Shown piece by piece: positions 16,657 to 25,959 of a stretch of DNA of 64,000 nt (positions are counted from its first letter, which is position 1; every line of letters starts with the position of its first letter). A program made the position numbers and the translations under genes. The notes beneath the pieces were generated by a model. That model ran no database searches and had not been told where the DNA came from. It worked only from the letters and a program-made list of their open reading frames with translations. The DNA is taken from the NCBI RefSeq assembly GCF_001561955.1, contig NZ_CP014223.1, positions 3,056,418 through 3,120,417 of the forward strand, in the 5' to 3' direction. The DNA comes from Anaerotignum propionicum DSM 1682 (lineage in GTDB: Bacteria; Bacillota; Clostridia; Lachnospirales; Anaerotignaceae).

Positions 16657-18165
16657 TTATTTATCAAGGGGTCTCATAGTAGGGAATAAGATTACGTCCC
16701 TAATAGAAACTGCTTCTGTCAACAACATAACAAAACGGTCAATACCTACACCCAAACCACCGGTAGGAGGCATGCCATATTCCAATGCAGTTAAGAAATC
16801 CTCATCAATCATATTGGCTTCATCGTCCCCAGCTTCACGCAACATTTCCTGATATTCAAAACGTCCACGCTGGTCAATGGGGTCATTCAGCTCGGAATAT
16901 GCATTTGCATATTCACGGCCTACAATAAATAATTCAAAACGGTCTGTATAATCAGGGTTCTCTGGCTTTCTCTTTGTCAATGGAGATACCTCAACGGGAT
17001 AGTCAATAACAAAAGTAGGCTGAACCAAATTCTTTTCTACAAATTCTTCGAAGAACAATAACAGAATATCCCCTTTTACATGACGGTCTTCAAAAGCAAT
17101 ATGGCGTTCCTTTGCCAATGCCTTTGCTTCCTCTGTATCCTTTATTGCATCAAAGTCTACACCGGTATATTCTTTTACCAAAGAAACCATGGTTTTTCTT
17201 GCAAAAGGCTGACCTAAATCTAATTCGTGACCACCATACTGTACCTTTGTTCCACCCAACACATTTTGTGCAACAGTGCGGAACATTTCCTCAGTAATAT
17301 CCATCATGCCATTATAGTCTGTATAAGCCTGATATAGCTCCATCAATGTAAATTCAGGGTTATGTCTTACAGAAATCCCTTCGTTACGGAATACACGCCC
17401 GATTTCATAAACTCTTTCAAAACCGCCTACAATCAGACGCTTTAAGGGCAGTTCAAGGGCAATACGGCAGTACATATCAATATCCAGTGTATTATGATGT
17501 GTGATGAAAGGTCTTGCGGATGCACCACCTGCAATGGTCTGCAATACAGGGGTTTCTACCTCTAAAAAGCCCTTTCCATCTAAAAATCTTCTGATTTCGC
17601 TAATAATTTTGGAACGCTTAATAAAAGTATCCCTTACCTCAGGGTTTACAATCAAGTCCATATATCTTTGGCGATAACGCATTTCCTGATCTTTTAAGCC
17701 ATGGAACTTCTCAGGCAGAACCTGCAAGCTTTTGGAAAGAAGGGTAACCTCCTTAGCATGCACAGAAATTTCCCCTGTCTTTGTACGGAAAACAAAGCCT
17801 TTGATTCCCACAATGTCGCCAATATCAAACTTTTTGAAAGCGGCATATTCCTCATCTCCAATATCGTTACGGCTCACATAGGACTGCATATTACCGTTAC
17901 GATCTTGAATATTGCAAAAGGATGCCTTCCCCATAATACGTTTGCTCATCAAGCGGCCTGCAATTGCCACATCCTTGTTTTCCAACTCGTCAAAAGCATC
18001 TCTGATTTCGTCGCTATGATGGGTTACATCAAATTTTACAATTGCAAAAGGATCCTTCCCCTCTGCCTGTAATTGTGCCAGTTTTTCACGTCGGATGAGA
18101 ATCTGCTCACTCAGCTCCTGCTGGGTCAATTCCTTCTCCTGTACGTTTTCGTTTTGCTCTGCCAC
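16657..18165 (-). CDS. lysS: Lysyl-tRNA synthetase, class II
   Basis: A 502-residue enzyme charging tRNA-Lys. It has an N-terminal OB fold for anticodon binding (residues 60-170) and class II motifs: motif 1 around [24 protein letters not shown], abridged [15 protein letters not shown] (near 190-205), motif 2 in [20 protein letters not shown] (near 260-280) and motif 3 in [14 protein letters not shown] (near 470-485). Full family length. It follows greA by about 50 bases in the same direction, the common greA-lysS operon of Firmicutes. No T-box leader was found. Confidence 0.97.
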   Translation of the reverse strand: MAEQNENVQEKELTQQELSEQILIRREKLAQLQAEGKDPFAIVKFDVTHHSDEIRDAFDELENKDVAIAGRLMSKRIMGKASFCNIQDRNGNMQSYVSRNDIGDEEYAAFKKFDIGDIVGIKGFVFRTKTGEISVHAKEVTLLSKSLQVLPEKFHGLKDQEMRYRQRYMDLIVNPEVRDTFIKRSKIISEIRRFLDGKGFLEVETPVLQTIAGGASARPFITHHNTLDIDMYCRIALELPLKRLIVGGFERVYEIGRVFRNEGISVRHNPEFTLMELYQAYTDYNGMMDITEEMFRTVAQNVLGGTKVQYGGHELDLGQPFARKTMVSLVKEYTGVDFDAIKDTEEAKALAKERHIAFEDRHVKGDILLLFFEEFVEKNLVQPTFVIDYPVEVSPLTKRKPENPDYTDRFELFIVGREYANAYSELNDPIDQRGRFEYQEMLREAGDDEANMIDEDFLTALEYGMPPTGGLGVGIDRFVMLLTEAVSIRDVILFPTMRPLDK

Positions 18166-18218
18166 GTTTCTTCCTCCATTCCCTTTTGGCCTTTGTATTC
18201 TGCCAACCTTATAGTGTG

Positions 18219-18695
18219 TTATCTTTTAATCGATACTATTTCAAAAACAGCTTCTCCGTCAGGTGTTTCAATGCTGATTCTTTCCCCGGTGGAATGACCC
18301 AAAAGCGCCATGCCAACAGGGGATTCATTGGAAATGCGTCCATTCATAGGGTCTGCTTCTGCAGAACCAACAATGGTATAGGTCATCACCTCATCAAATT
18401 CTATATCATGAAGCTCTATCGTTGAACCAAGGCTTACCACCTCGTTGGATACTTCTTCATCATCAATGACCTCTGCATTACGCAGCATTTTTTCTAGAAC
18501 AACAATTCTTGCTTCAATTTCAGCCTGTTCTTCCTTTGCAGCATCATACTCCGCATTTTCAGACAAGTCTCCCTGTCCTCTTGCTTCTTTAATCTTTTCT
18601 GCCACTTCTTTTCTTTTGACAGTTTTCAAATTTTCCAGCTCTTCCTCCAGCTTTTTCAAACCATCATAAGTCAAAACAACCTTTTTCTCAGCCAT
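18219..18695 (-). CDS. greA: Transcription elongation factor GreA
   Basis: A 158-residue factor that inserts its coiled coil into the RNA polymerase secondary channel to rescue backtracked complexes. Residues 10-75 form the coiled coil with the acidic tip [14 protein letters not shown]; the C-terminal FKBP-like domain includes [15 protein letters not shown] prefer the ATG at 18695 (MAEKKVV), 12 bases from AAGGAG; the ATG at 18707 abuts that signal. It is first in a greA-lysS operon and has a strong promoter and a leader hairpin upstream. Confidence 0.96.
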   Translation of the reverse strand: MAEKKVVLTYDGLKKLEEELENLKTVKRKEVAEKIKEARGQGDLSENAEYDAAKEEQAEIEARIVVLEKMLRNAEVIDDEEVSNEVVSLGSTIELHDIEFDEVMTYTIVGSAEADPMNGRISNESPVGMALLGHSTGERISIETPDGEAVFEIVSIKR

Positions 18696-18775
18696 GGTCG
18701 TTGTCATCTCCTTTTTCCCGGAACTCTCCGCTTTTTTTGCTTCTCCTTGTCAAAATCGCACAAACAAGGAAAAAA

Positions 18776-18791
18776 GAGGGCCTTGACCCTC
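18776..18791 (-). terminator. Terminator-like hairpin in the greA leader
   Basis: Read leftwards, GAGGG (18787-18791) pairs with CCCTC (18776-18780) around TCAAGG, followed by six T. It lies after the greA promoter and before the greA start, so it can end transcripts of the upstream gene or attenuate greA itself. Confidence 0.7.
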
Positions 18792-18806
18792 AAAATTCAT
18801 TGATAA

Positions 18807-18835
18807 ATTATATAATACTTAAAGAAGAGTGTCAA
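18807..18835 (-). promoter_or_regulatory. greA-lysS promoter
   Basis: Read leftwards: TTGACA (18830-18835), 17-base spacer, TATAAT (18807-18812), a perfect sigma-A consensus. The -35 lies just outside the stop codon of the preceding gene, and the start site is predicted near 18800. Confidence 0.88.
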
Positions 18836-18837
18836 TG

Positions 18838-19791
18838 TTAATCCCCCAAATTGTCCAAATCCTCTTTGATTTTGCCAATCTTCACCCGCTTACCCAAAGC
18901 AGAAAACCCACAAACGGAAAAATCGTTCTGTTTTAAGGCATGAAAAACCTCTTCTGCTTTTTCAGACGGATAATTATCCAGCCAAAATCCTTGAAAATCC
19001 ATGTTTTGCGTAAACGCCCATGCCTCTGCCCATCTTCCCTCCACTTGTTTTTCTGCGTAGGTAAAATAAAACCCTTCTGCCGCCGCTGTATCCCACCGTC
19101 TTTGCAATAGTCTGCGCAAAACGGGACGATTCCCCACAGCATCGATGAAAACAGCATATCTTTTTATAATGTGCTCATAACCCGTTTGCTCCATGCCGCA
19201 AACAATTATGGCATCCGCCTCGGAAAACAACGGGTTTTTTGGAGAAGAAAACACCTCGGTGCGCAAGCCTTTTTCCGCGAAAAGCTCCTCTTGTATTTCT
19301 TCCAGCTCCTCCATAGTATCTGCAAAAAACGAAAGATGATTCACATAATCTCCCATTCCCGCCAAAACCAAGGGCAGTATTTCCGAATCCGTACCGGAAA
19401 TCAAAAAATGTGCCTCCTCAGGATTTTTTCCCTGCCGCCGTAATGCCTCTGCCGCCCCGTCAAAAGCAAACAATGCCGCCAGAACCCGCCCTTTGGCAAT
19501 GGGTAGAATCTTTTGGGGAAACTCCCCTTCCGTGGGTGCAATAATAATTCCGGCACCCTCTGCCGCCAAAGTTTTTACCAATTCCTCAGCTTTGGTTCGC
19601 CAAGGCACAGACAAACCCTGACCATCAGAAACGGATAGTATCCCTTGTAATATGCCCTCTTTTTCCTGAATAGTAAAGGGCTTTTTTGAAAGAATGTACT
19701 TATTGCGTAATTTTTCCGTTAAAATATTCGTCCAACAAGGTAATGTTACCCGTTCTTCTTTTTCCAGAAAACGGACCTCTGCAATTTTCAT
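18838..19791 (-). CDS. Protein of unknown function, 317 residues
   Basis: I do not recognise this protein. It has no signal or membrane helix and mixes alpha/beta segments. Residues 85-105 (AAEGAGIIIAPTEGEFPQ), 135-160 (AHFLISGTDSEILPLVLAGM) and 195-215 (LFSEADAIIVCGMEQTGYE) have the look of Rossmann-like strands, but no nucleotide-binding motif is certain. Composition is rich in Glu and Ala. I chose the ATG at 19791 preceded by AAAGGGGG. It is the nearest gene upstream of greA-lysS but has its own promoter region. It may be a lineage-specific gene. Confidence 0.65.
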   Translation of the reverse strand: MKIAEVRFLEKEERVTLPCWTNILTEKLRNKYILSKKPFTIQEKEGILQGILSVSDGQGLSVPWRTKAEELVKTLAAEGAGIIIAPTEGEFPQKILPIAKGRVLAALFAFDGAAEALRRQGKNPEEAHFLISGTDSEILPLVLAGMGDYVNHLSFFADTMEELEEIQEELFAEKGLRTEVFSSPKNPLFSEADAIIVCGMEQTGYEHIIKRYAVFIDAVGNRPVLRRLLQRRWDTAAAEGFYFTYAEKQVEGRWAEAWAFTQNMDFQGFWLDNYPSEKAEEVFHALKQNDFSVCGFSALGKRVKIGKIKEDLDNLGD

Positions 19792-20106
19792 ATGATATCC
19801 CCCTTTTCGCAATATTTATGTATTTCTTGTCATACAATTTGACCGTCTTGTGATTTTTCAAATACCCTGTCATTCACTGCAATCAACCCCTTTTCTCTCA
19901 AAAATAGAAATTGTATATATTTTTGAACAATTTTTTATACCTATTTCCTGCTACTTTTTGGAATATAAAATCATAAATAATTTTCTATTTTAATATAATT
20001 ATATATGTTTTTAATTCAATACAATTACTATATAGTAAAAATAAACAAAAAAATGCTTTTATTAAGGATTTACCCATTTTTCCAATAAATATTATTGGTG
20101 AAATAT
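19792..20106. other. Long AT-rich nifJ upstream region
   Basis: No gene is visible. The stretch 19910-20100 is very AT-rich and probably contains UP-like elements for nifJ and the leftward promoter of the unknown gene. Confidence 0.45.
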
Positions 20107-20133
20107 TGACAATGATATTTATATTCATTATCA
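20107..20133 (+). promoter_or_regulatory. Fur-box-like palindrome upstream of nifJ
   Basis: TGACAATGA (20107-20115) and TCATTATCA (20125-20133) are near-perfect inverted copies of the Fur half-site around a nine-base AT centre. It lies about 100 bases before the nifJ start. Iron control of this iron-rich enzyme is plausible but inferred. Confidence 0.55.
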
Positions 20134-20229
20134 TCAGCTTAGCAAAGTTTTTTATCCTGTGCCGGCCAAGCTGGATGCAGGCTGTATTTTATTCGTGTTT
20201 TGTATACTGTATATGAAAGGAGCCTACTC

Positions 20230-23200
20230 ATGAGCGCAAAAATCATGAAAACTATGGATGGTAACGAAGCTGCTGCGTATATTTCTTACGCTTTTACAGA
20301 AGTTGCAACCATCTATCCCATTACACCTTCCTCCCCTATGGCTGAGCATGTTGATACTTGGGCGGCTAATGGCAAAAAGAATCTTTTCGGCCAAACCGTT
20401 CGCTTGGTGGAAATGGAATCTGAAGCAGGTGCGGCAGGCGCAATGCATGGTGCATTGGAAGCAGGCACGCTGACAACAACCTATACTGCCTCTCAAGGGC
20501 TTTTATTAATGATTCCACCGATGTATCGTATTGCAGGGCAATTAAAGCCCGGCGTATTTCACGTTAGCTCAAGAACCGTTGGTACCCACGCCTTCTCCAT
20601 TTTTGGCGACCATTCCGACGTTATGAGCTGTCGTCAAATCGGCTGTGCTATGCTCTCCTCCGCTTCCGTTCAAGAAGTTATGGATTTGGGCGGTGTTGCC
20701 CATTTAGCAGCAATCAAGGGCAGTGTTCCCTTTATTCATTTCTTTGATGGCTTCCGCACCTCCCATGAGCTGCAAAAAATTGAAGTTATGGATTATGAAA
20801 AAATTGGAAAGCTGATGGATCAGGATGCCCTTCGTAAATTCCGTAAAAACGCATTGAATCCCGAACGTCCTGTACAGCGCTCTATCGTACAGAATCCTGA
20901 CGTTTTCTTCCAAAACAGAGAAGCGTGTTCTCCTTTTTATAAGAACCTTCCTGCAATTGTGGAAGAATACATGAACCAAATCAATGAAATCACAGGCAGA
21001 AATTACAAGCTGTTTAACTATTTTGGTGCGGCTGATGCAGAGCATGTGATTATTGCTATGGGCTCTGTTTCCGGTGCTATTCAAGAGGTTGTTGAGCATC
21101 TGAACGAAAAAGGCGAAAAAGTTGGTTTCTTGCAAATTCATTTGTATCGCCCCTTCTCCATGGAGCATTTTATGGCGGCTCTACCTGAAAGCGCAAAAAT
21201 CATTACTGTAATGGATAGAACCAAAGAACCCGGTGCTTTGGGCGAACCTCTTTACGAAGATGTTTGTTCCGCTTTGATGGAAAAAGGCAAAATGCCATTG
21301 GTGCTTGCAGGCAGATATGGTCTTTCCTCAAAGGATGTAACCCCCGCTCAAATTGTCTCTGTATTTGACAACATGAAGGGTGCACGTAAAAACCACTTTA
21401 CTGTGGGTATTAATGATGATGTCAGCATGACCTCCCTCACCGTAGGTGCAGAACCTGAGGTAACAGATGCATCCACCATCGCTTGTAAATTCTGGGGCCT
21501 TGGCTCCGATGGTACCGTTGGCGCTAACAAAAACTCCATCAAAATCATTGGTGACCATACCGATAAATATGCGCAGGCATACTTTGAATATGACACTAAA
21601 AAATCAGGCGGTATTACAAAAAGCCATTTGCGTTTTGGCAATGTGCCCATTCGCTCCAGCTATTTGGTTTTTAAGGCAGACTTTGTTGCTTGCCATCAGC
21701 AGTCTTACATAAGCAAGTACGATATTGTTTCCGAAATCAAACCCGGTGGCACCTTCCTTTTGAATTGTGGTTGGAAACCCGAAGAACTGGATGCACACTT
21801 GCCCGCTGACGTAAAGAAATATATTGCGAACAACAATATCTCTTTCTATACCATTGATGCTGTAGAAATTTGTCGTGAAATCGGTTTGGGCAACAGAACA
21901 AACAGCGTGTTGCAATCTGCTTTCTTTAAGTTGGCAAACATTATTCCTGCGGAGGATGCTCTTGGCTATATGAAAGCCGCAATTGAAAAATCCTACGGAA
22001 AAAAAGGCGAGAAAATTGTAAATATGAACTATGCCGCTGTAGATGCAGGTTTAAGCGGATTAGTAAAAATAGATGTGCCTGAAAGCTGGAAAAATGCAAC
22101 AGAAGTGAACAAAGAAGATTTGAAACGCATTTTGCCCGAATATATTGAAAAGCTTTTGATTCCTATGAATGCACAAAAGGGAGACACTCTGCCCGTTTCT
22201 GTATTCTTAGGCAGAGAGGACGGCACCGCCCCTTTGGGTACCTCCGCTTACGAAAAGCGTGGTGTTGCCATTGATGTGCCTGAATGGAATATCAGCAACT
22301 GTATTCAATGTAATCAGTGCTCCTATGTTTGCCCTCATGCTTGTATCCGCCCCTTCCTGTTAACTGAGGAAGAAGCAAAAAATGCACCCTATGGCTATGA
22401 AACAAAAAAGGCCAACGGTGCCGGAGAAATAGCAAACTATCAATACCGCATTCAGGTAGACCCTCTGGATTGTCAGGGCTGTGGTGCATGTGTTGTGGCA
22501 TGTCCCGCAAAAGAAAAAGCATTGACCATGAAACCTTTGGATTCTCAGTTGGGAGAAATGACAAATTGGGATTACTCCTTGTCTCTTTCCTATAAAGAAA
22601 ATCCTCTGGATAAATATACTGTAAAAGGCAGTCAGTTTGAACAGCCTTTACTGGAGTTCTCCGGTGCTTGTGCCGGCTGTGGTGAAACCCCTTATGCAAA
22701 GCTCATGACACAGCTCTACGGCGACAGAATGTATCTTGCCAATGCAACAGGCTGTACTCAAGCTTGGGGTGCTGCCGCTCCTTGTGTGCCTTATACAACA
22801 AATAAGGATGGCTGGGGCCCTGCATGGAGCAACTCTCTGTTTGAAAACAATGCACAGTTCTCCTTAGGTATGGTTTTGGCTGTTGAACAGCAAAGAGAAC
22901 GCTGTGCAATGCAGTTAAAAGAATTGTTAGAGCTTAGCAACGACGAAGCTTTACAGACCGCCGCAAAGGTTTGGTTTGAACACTATGACGATGGTCACAG
23001 AAGCAAAGAGGATACCCAAGCCTTGATTATGGCATTGGAAAAAGCAGCCGTTCCTGCTGAAGGTGCAGAGTTGAAAGCTTTCCTTTTAGATAACAAAGAG
23101 CATCTGGCGAAGAAATCCATGTGGATGTACGGTGGTGATGGCTGGGCATACGACATCGGTTATGGCGGTTTAGACCACGTATTGGCTTCTGGGGCAGACG

Positions 23201-23763
23201 TAAATGTATTGGTGGTAGATACTGAGGTATACTCCAATACAGGCGGTCAGTCCTCCAAAGCAACACCTATTGGAGCAGTTGCACAGTTTGCCGCAGGCGG
23301 AAAACCTACAGTGAAGAAGGATTTAGGCCTGTTAGCAATGAGCTACGGCTATATCTATGTTGCACAGGTTGCCATGGGTGCAAACCCTGCTCAGCTGATT
23401 AAAGCAATGAAGGAAGCTGAGGCATACAAAGGCCCTTCCTTAATTATCGCTTATGCTCCATGTATTAACCATGGCATCACAAAGGGCATGGCAAATGCCC
23501 AAGTAGAAAGCAAAATGGCAGTAGACGCAGGTTATTGGTTCTTGTATCGCTATAATCCCGAGTTGAAAAAGGAAGGCAAAAATCCGTTCATTTTAGATTC
23601 CAAAGAGCCAACCATGGATTATAACGACTTTATTATGGGCGAGGTTCGCTATTCCTCTTTGGTTCGTACCTTCCCAGAAACAGCAAAAGTTCTGCTCAAA
23701 GAAGCCGCCGAACAAGCAAAAGAAAAATACCAGACCTATAAGAAGATGGCAGAACATGATTAA
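20230..23763 (+). CDS. nifJ: Pyruvate:ferredoxin (flavodoxin) oxidoreductase
   Basis: A 1177-residue single-chain enzyme that oxidises pyruvate with CoA to acetyl-CoA and CO2, passing electrons to ferredoxin or flavodoxin; the central step of clostridial fermentation. Domains in order: pyruvate-binding domain I (YPITPSSPMAE, residues 35-45, and the EMESEAGAAGAMHGA loop near 65), domains II-III, a CoA domain, then two [4Fe-4S] sites (CIQCNQCSYVCP near 690, CQGCGACVVACP near 745), the extra proximal cluster and TPP domain (CAGCGETPY near 813, GGDGWAYDIGYGG near 967). I chose the ATG at 20230 behind AAAGGAG; an earlier in-frame start lacks a signal. Monocistronic, with a strong terminator. Confidence 0.97.
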   Translation: MSAKIMKTMDGNEAAAYISYAFTEVATIYPITPSSPMAEHVDTWAANGKKNLFGQTVRLVEMESEAGAAGAMHGALEAGTLTTTYTASQGLLLMIPPMYRIAGQLKPGVFHVSSRTVGTHAFSIFGDHSDVMSCRQIGCAMLSSASVQEVMDLGGVAHLAAIKGSVPFIHFFDGFRTSHELQKIEVMDYEKIGKLMDQDALRKFRKNALNPERPVQRSIVQNPDVFFQNREACSPFYKNLPAIVEEYMNQINEITGRNYKLFNYFGAADAEHVIIAMGSVSGAIQEVVEHLNEKGEKVGFLQIHLYRPFSMEHFMAALPESAKIITVMDRTKEPGALGEPLYEDVCSALMEKGKMPLVLAGRYGLSSKDVTPAQIVSVFDNMKGARKNHFTVGINDDVSMTSLTVGAEPEVTDASTIACKFWGLGSDGTVGANKNSIKIIGDHTDKYAQAYFEYDTKKSGGITKSHLRFGNVPIRSSYLVFKADFVACHQQSYISKYDIVSEIKPGGTFLLNCGWKPEELDAHLPADVKKYIANNNISFYTIDAVEICREIGLGNRTNSVLQSAFFKLANIIPAEDALGYMKAAIEKSYGKKGEKIVNMNYAAVDAGLSGLVKIDVPESWKNATEVNKEDLKRILPEYIEKLLIPMNAQKGDTLPVSVFLGREDGTAPLGTSAYEKRGVAIDVPEWNISNCIQCNQCSYVCPHACIRPFLLTEEEAKNAPYGYETKKANGAGEIANYQYRIQVDPLDCQGCGACVVACPAKEKALTMKPLDSQLGEMTNWDYSLSLSYKENPLDKYTVKGSQFEQPLLEFSGACAGCGETPYAKLMTQLYGDRMYLANATGCTQAWGAAAPCVPYTTNKDGWGPAWSNSLFENNAQFSLGMVLAVEQQRERCAMQLKELLELSNDEALQTAAKVWFEHYDDGHRSKEDTQALIMALEKAAVPAEGAELKAFLLDNKEHLAKKSMWMYGGDGWAYDIGYGGLDHVLASGADVNVLVVDTEVYSNTGGQSSKATPIGAVAQFAAGGKPTVKKDLGLLAMSYGYIYVAQVAMGANPAQLIKAMKEAEAYKGPSLIIAYAPCINHGITKGMANAQVESKMAVDAGYWFLYRYNPELKKEGKNPFILDSKEPTMDYNDFIMGEVRYSSLVRTFPETAKVLLKEAAEQAKEKYQTYKKMAEHD

Positions 23764-23843
23764 TACCCAACAAAAAAAGAGAAGCGTATTTACCTTACAA
23801 TTTTAATCATAAAAAATAAGCCCCCAATGCAGTGGGGACTTAA

Positions 23844-23874
23844 AGAGAACCGACTTTGTCGGTTCTCTTTTTTT
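23844..23874 (+). terminator. nifJ terminator
   Basis: AGAGAACCGA (23844-23853) pairs with TCGGTTCTCT (23859-23868) around CTTTG, followed by seven T. Confidence 0.92.
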
Positions 23875-24033
23875 AACAGAATGGAAAGTCAAACCTTGGA
23901 GCTTTTCCCTCAATCACCATAAGGATTTTACCTGCCATAAGGGGAACCTTATTTTATATCTAATTTATAATTTTATTATAAAACGTTTTTTCTATCTCAA
24001 TCAATGCCTTTGCTTCTCCAAAATAGGCATGTT

Positions 24034-24300
24034 CTATTTTATCTTATTTTTGTACATGGCTTTGTCCGCAAGATCCAAGATATCCTCTATCGTCTTTCGT
24101 TTCTTGTCATGGAAATCCCATATGCCAATGCTCAGAGATAATTCCGTCCCCTCCACATCCCATGCATTATATTTCTGCACAAAACGGTTAATCCTTCGAA
24201 TATTTTTTTCTTTACTGATTGTTTCAAATAATTCGATCTAAATCAACACAATAAAAACAGAATACCCATTTTCAACCCTAATAACAAGATGTTTTCATAA
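24034..24300 (-). pseudogene. Remnant of a GGDEF (diguanylate cyclase) gene
   Basis: Read leftwards, a frame ending at the TAG at 24034-24036 encodes SLSIGIWDFHDKKRKTIEDI then LDLADKAMYKNKIK, the unmistakable C-terminal end of a GGDEF domain. Going upstream, a stop codon interrupts it at about 24238-24240 (VLI*IELFE), and the expected GGDEF signature is degraded to a VENGYSVF-like stretch. No start or N-terminal part remains. It is therefore a decayed diguanylate cyclase. The rest of the 770-base region 23764-24533 contains no other gene. Confidence 0.72.
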
Positions 24301-24463
24301 AGAATAGTAAGATGAGCGTCTGTCGGCTGTGCTACATAATCTTGTTGTTTGGTGCTCGTGTATAGTAATTTCTTAGCTTGCCTAGGGCAAATAAAATGGA
24401 CAATCAATATGTATTAAATTCGGCAGGCCTGGCCTGATTTTTTAGATACTACGGAAAGTTAGC

Positions 24464-24492
24464 TTGACATGAAAAAACGTTTGTGATATATT
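24464..24492 (+). promoter_or_regulatory. Promoter of the HTH/membrane protein pair
   Basis: TTGACA (24464-24469), 17-base spacer, TATATT (24487-24492), about 40 bases before the helix-turn-helix gene. Confidence 0.8.
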
Positions 24493-24533
24493 AAAAATGT
24501 AAAGTATGCTTTCCACTAAAAGGAGATAGGTGT

Positions 24534-24737
24534 ATGAAAAATAGATTGGAAGAATTACGAAAACAGAAAGGTATTAAACAAGAAGATTTAGCGTCAGTAC
24601 TGGAAGTATCAAGACAAACAATAGGTTCGTTGGAAAACGGCAGATATAACCCATCAATATTATTAGCTTTCAAAATTTCTCAGTTTTTTGGCCTGCCTAT
24701 TGAAGAAATTTTTATATATGAGGAGGAAACGAAATGA
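24534..24737 (+). CDS. Small Cro/CI-type (Xre) regulator
   Basis: A 67-residue DNA-binding protein consisting of a single HTH_3 domain: RLEELRKQKGIKQEDLASVL, then EVSRQTIGSLENGRYNPSI. Members of this short family are common in Firmicutes beside small membrane proteins and often repress their own operon. AAAGGAG precedes the ATG. It overlaps the next gene by four bases (ATGA), so the two are translationally coupled. It sits beside a decayed GGDEF gene, in a mosaic region. Confidence 0.92.
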   Translation: MKNRLEELRKQKGIKQEDLASVLEVSRQTIGSLENGRYNPSILLAFKISQFFGLPIEEIFIYEEETK

Positions 24738-25162
24738 AAAAAGATATGTTATATAGTGGTTTGGGGTTTATAGCACTTGGAATAGTTTTTCTAATCCTTT
24801 ATATCATAATGAGCGGCGAAGGTATAACATCTAATTTTATGGGATTTTCAGGTGGTTTCACCGCACCGGGAATTATTATGCTCTATAAATACTTTCATTG
24901 GTCAAAACCTGAAAACGAAGCCGCATACGAAGAACTATTAAAAAACCAAAAAATCAATGCAAAAGATGAACGAAAGATTATGATTCGGAGAATATCAGGG
25001 CATGTTATGTATACGATTACAATTACCGTGTTGGCGTTATTAGCTTTTGTGCTCTCCCTATTTGATGTTGATAAATGGATACTGCTGTTGATTGCAACTC
25101 TTTTGATTTTTGAAATCGCCGGAGGATATATTGTTTATTTACATTATAATAAAAAACTGTAG
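24734..25162 (+). CDS. Membrane protein partnered with the Xre regulator
   Basis: A 142-residue protein with four probable membrane segments, near residues 8-26, 33-48, 90-108 and 115-135. The cytoplasmic loop between segments 2 and 3 is charged (KPENEAAYEELLKNQKINAK). This arrangement resembles the DUF2178/DUF3796-like proteins that travel with small Xre regulators, but I cannot assign a family with confidence. Its function is unknown; by context it may be the sensed or regulated partner of the HTH protein. Confidence 0.75.
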   Translation: MKKDMLYSGLGFIALGIVFLILYIIMSGEGITSNFMGFSGGFTAPGIIMLYKYFHWSKPENEAAYEELLKNQKINAKDERKIMIRRISGHVMYTITITVLALLAFVLSLFDVDKWILLLIATLLIFEIAGGYIVYLHYNKKL

Positions 25163-25220
25163 ACACATAAACAACAATCAGTCTTTGAATCCTCTTTCCA
25201 GAATTTATGCACAAAAACAA

Positions 25221-25253
25221 AACCGTGGCTTACTGATAAGGTAAGTCGCGGTT
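25221..25253 (-). terminator. Terminator hairpin between converging genes
   Basis: AACCGTGGCTTAC (25221-25233) pairs with GTAAGTCGCGGTT (25241-25253). The T-rich tail is on the leftward side (TTTTGTTTTT after the stem), with a weaker tail rightwards. Confidence 0.75.
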
Positions 25254-25317
25254 TATGCTTAAAATCCTATGGATATCTCTAACACTTAAATAAAATACGC
25301 ACTATCTCATTTTCATT

Positions 25318-25791
25318 TTAATCATGGCTTTTCTGGGCAGCTTGCTTTGTGGCATGAACTGTGCCCTTGGGGTGATGAGGCGGCGCATAAATTGTATATA
25401 CCTTTAAAGGTCTATTGCCAATATTAATTACATTATGCCAAGTTCCCGCAGGAACGAAAATTGCATACTGACTATCAACATTACGCTGATAATCCAGTTT
25501 ATCCTTACTGCTCCCCATTTGAACAATGCCCACTCCGTCCTCAACACGAATAAATTGATCCACATCGGGATGCATTTCTAAACCAATGTCACCGCCTGAA
25601 GGAATACTCATCAGTGTTAGCTGTAAATGTTTACCCGTCCATAGTGTGGTACGATAATTCTGATTCTGTTTGGTTACCTTATCAATATTGACCACAAAGG
25701 GCTCAGGACCACAATCAGTAATATCAGACATTCGGTTCATGGGTTTCCTTCCGGTATTTCTCATATTATTTTGCAAGTTATTTGGATACAT
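25318..25791 (-). CDS. Cupin domain protein
   Basis: A 157-residue protein with a conserved single-domain cupin barrel. Metal-ligand type motifs are visible: GGDIGLEMHPDVDQFIRVEDG near residues 70-90 (abridged as GLEMHPDVDQFI), and FVPAGTWHNVINIG near 112-126. Its Asn/Met-rich N-terminal 20 residues look unstructured. Proteins of this kind are often annotated as cupin or mannose-6-phosphate isomerase-like, with unknown substrates. I chose the ATG at 25791 after GGGG. It stands alone and is unlinked to an evident pathway. Confidence 0.87.
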   Translation of the reverse strand: MYPNNLQNNMRNTGRKPMNRMSDITDCGPEPFVVNIDKVTKQNQNYRTTLWTGKHLQLTLMSIPSGGDIGLEMHPDVDQFIRVEDGVGIVQMGSSKDKLDYQRNVDSQYAIFVPAGTWHNVINIGNRPLKVYTIYAPPHHPKGTVHATKQAAQKSHD

Positions 25792-25959
25792 TTTCAATTC
25801 CCCTTTTTCATTTTATCCTATATATTTTATGACATAGAAAGGGAAAATAGAAACCATCTTACAAAATGATGGCTGTACCTTAAAATAATCCTAAACATTT
25901 CATACTTTCTTGGGATAAGAATATCTATTACCCGAGCTTTATATATCTTCTTCACATTA

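Noticed and set aside
22292..22699. 135-codon leftward frame inside nifJ
   Set aside because: Antisense to the Fe-S region of nifJ; Cys/His-rich content is a shadow of the cluster codons.
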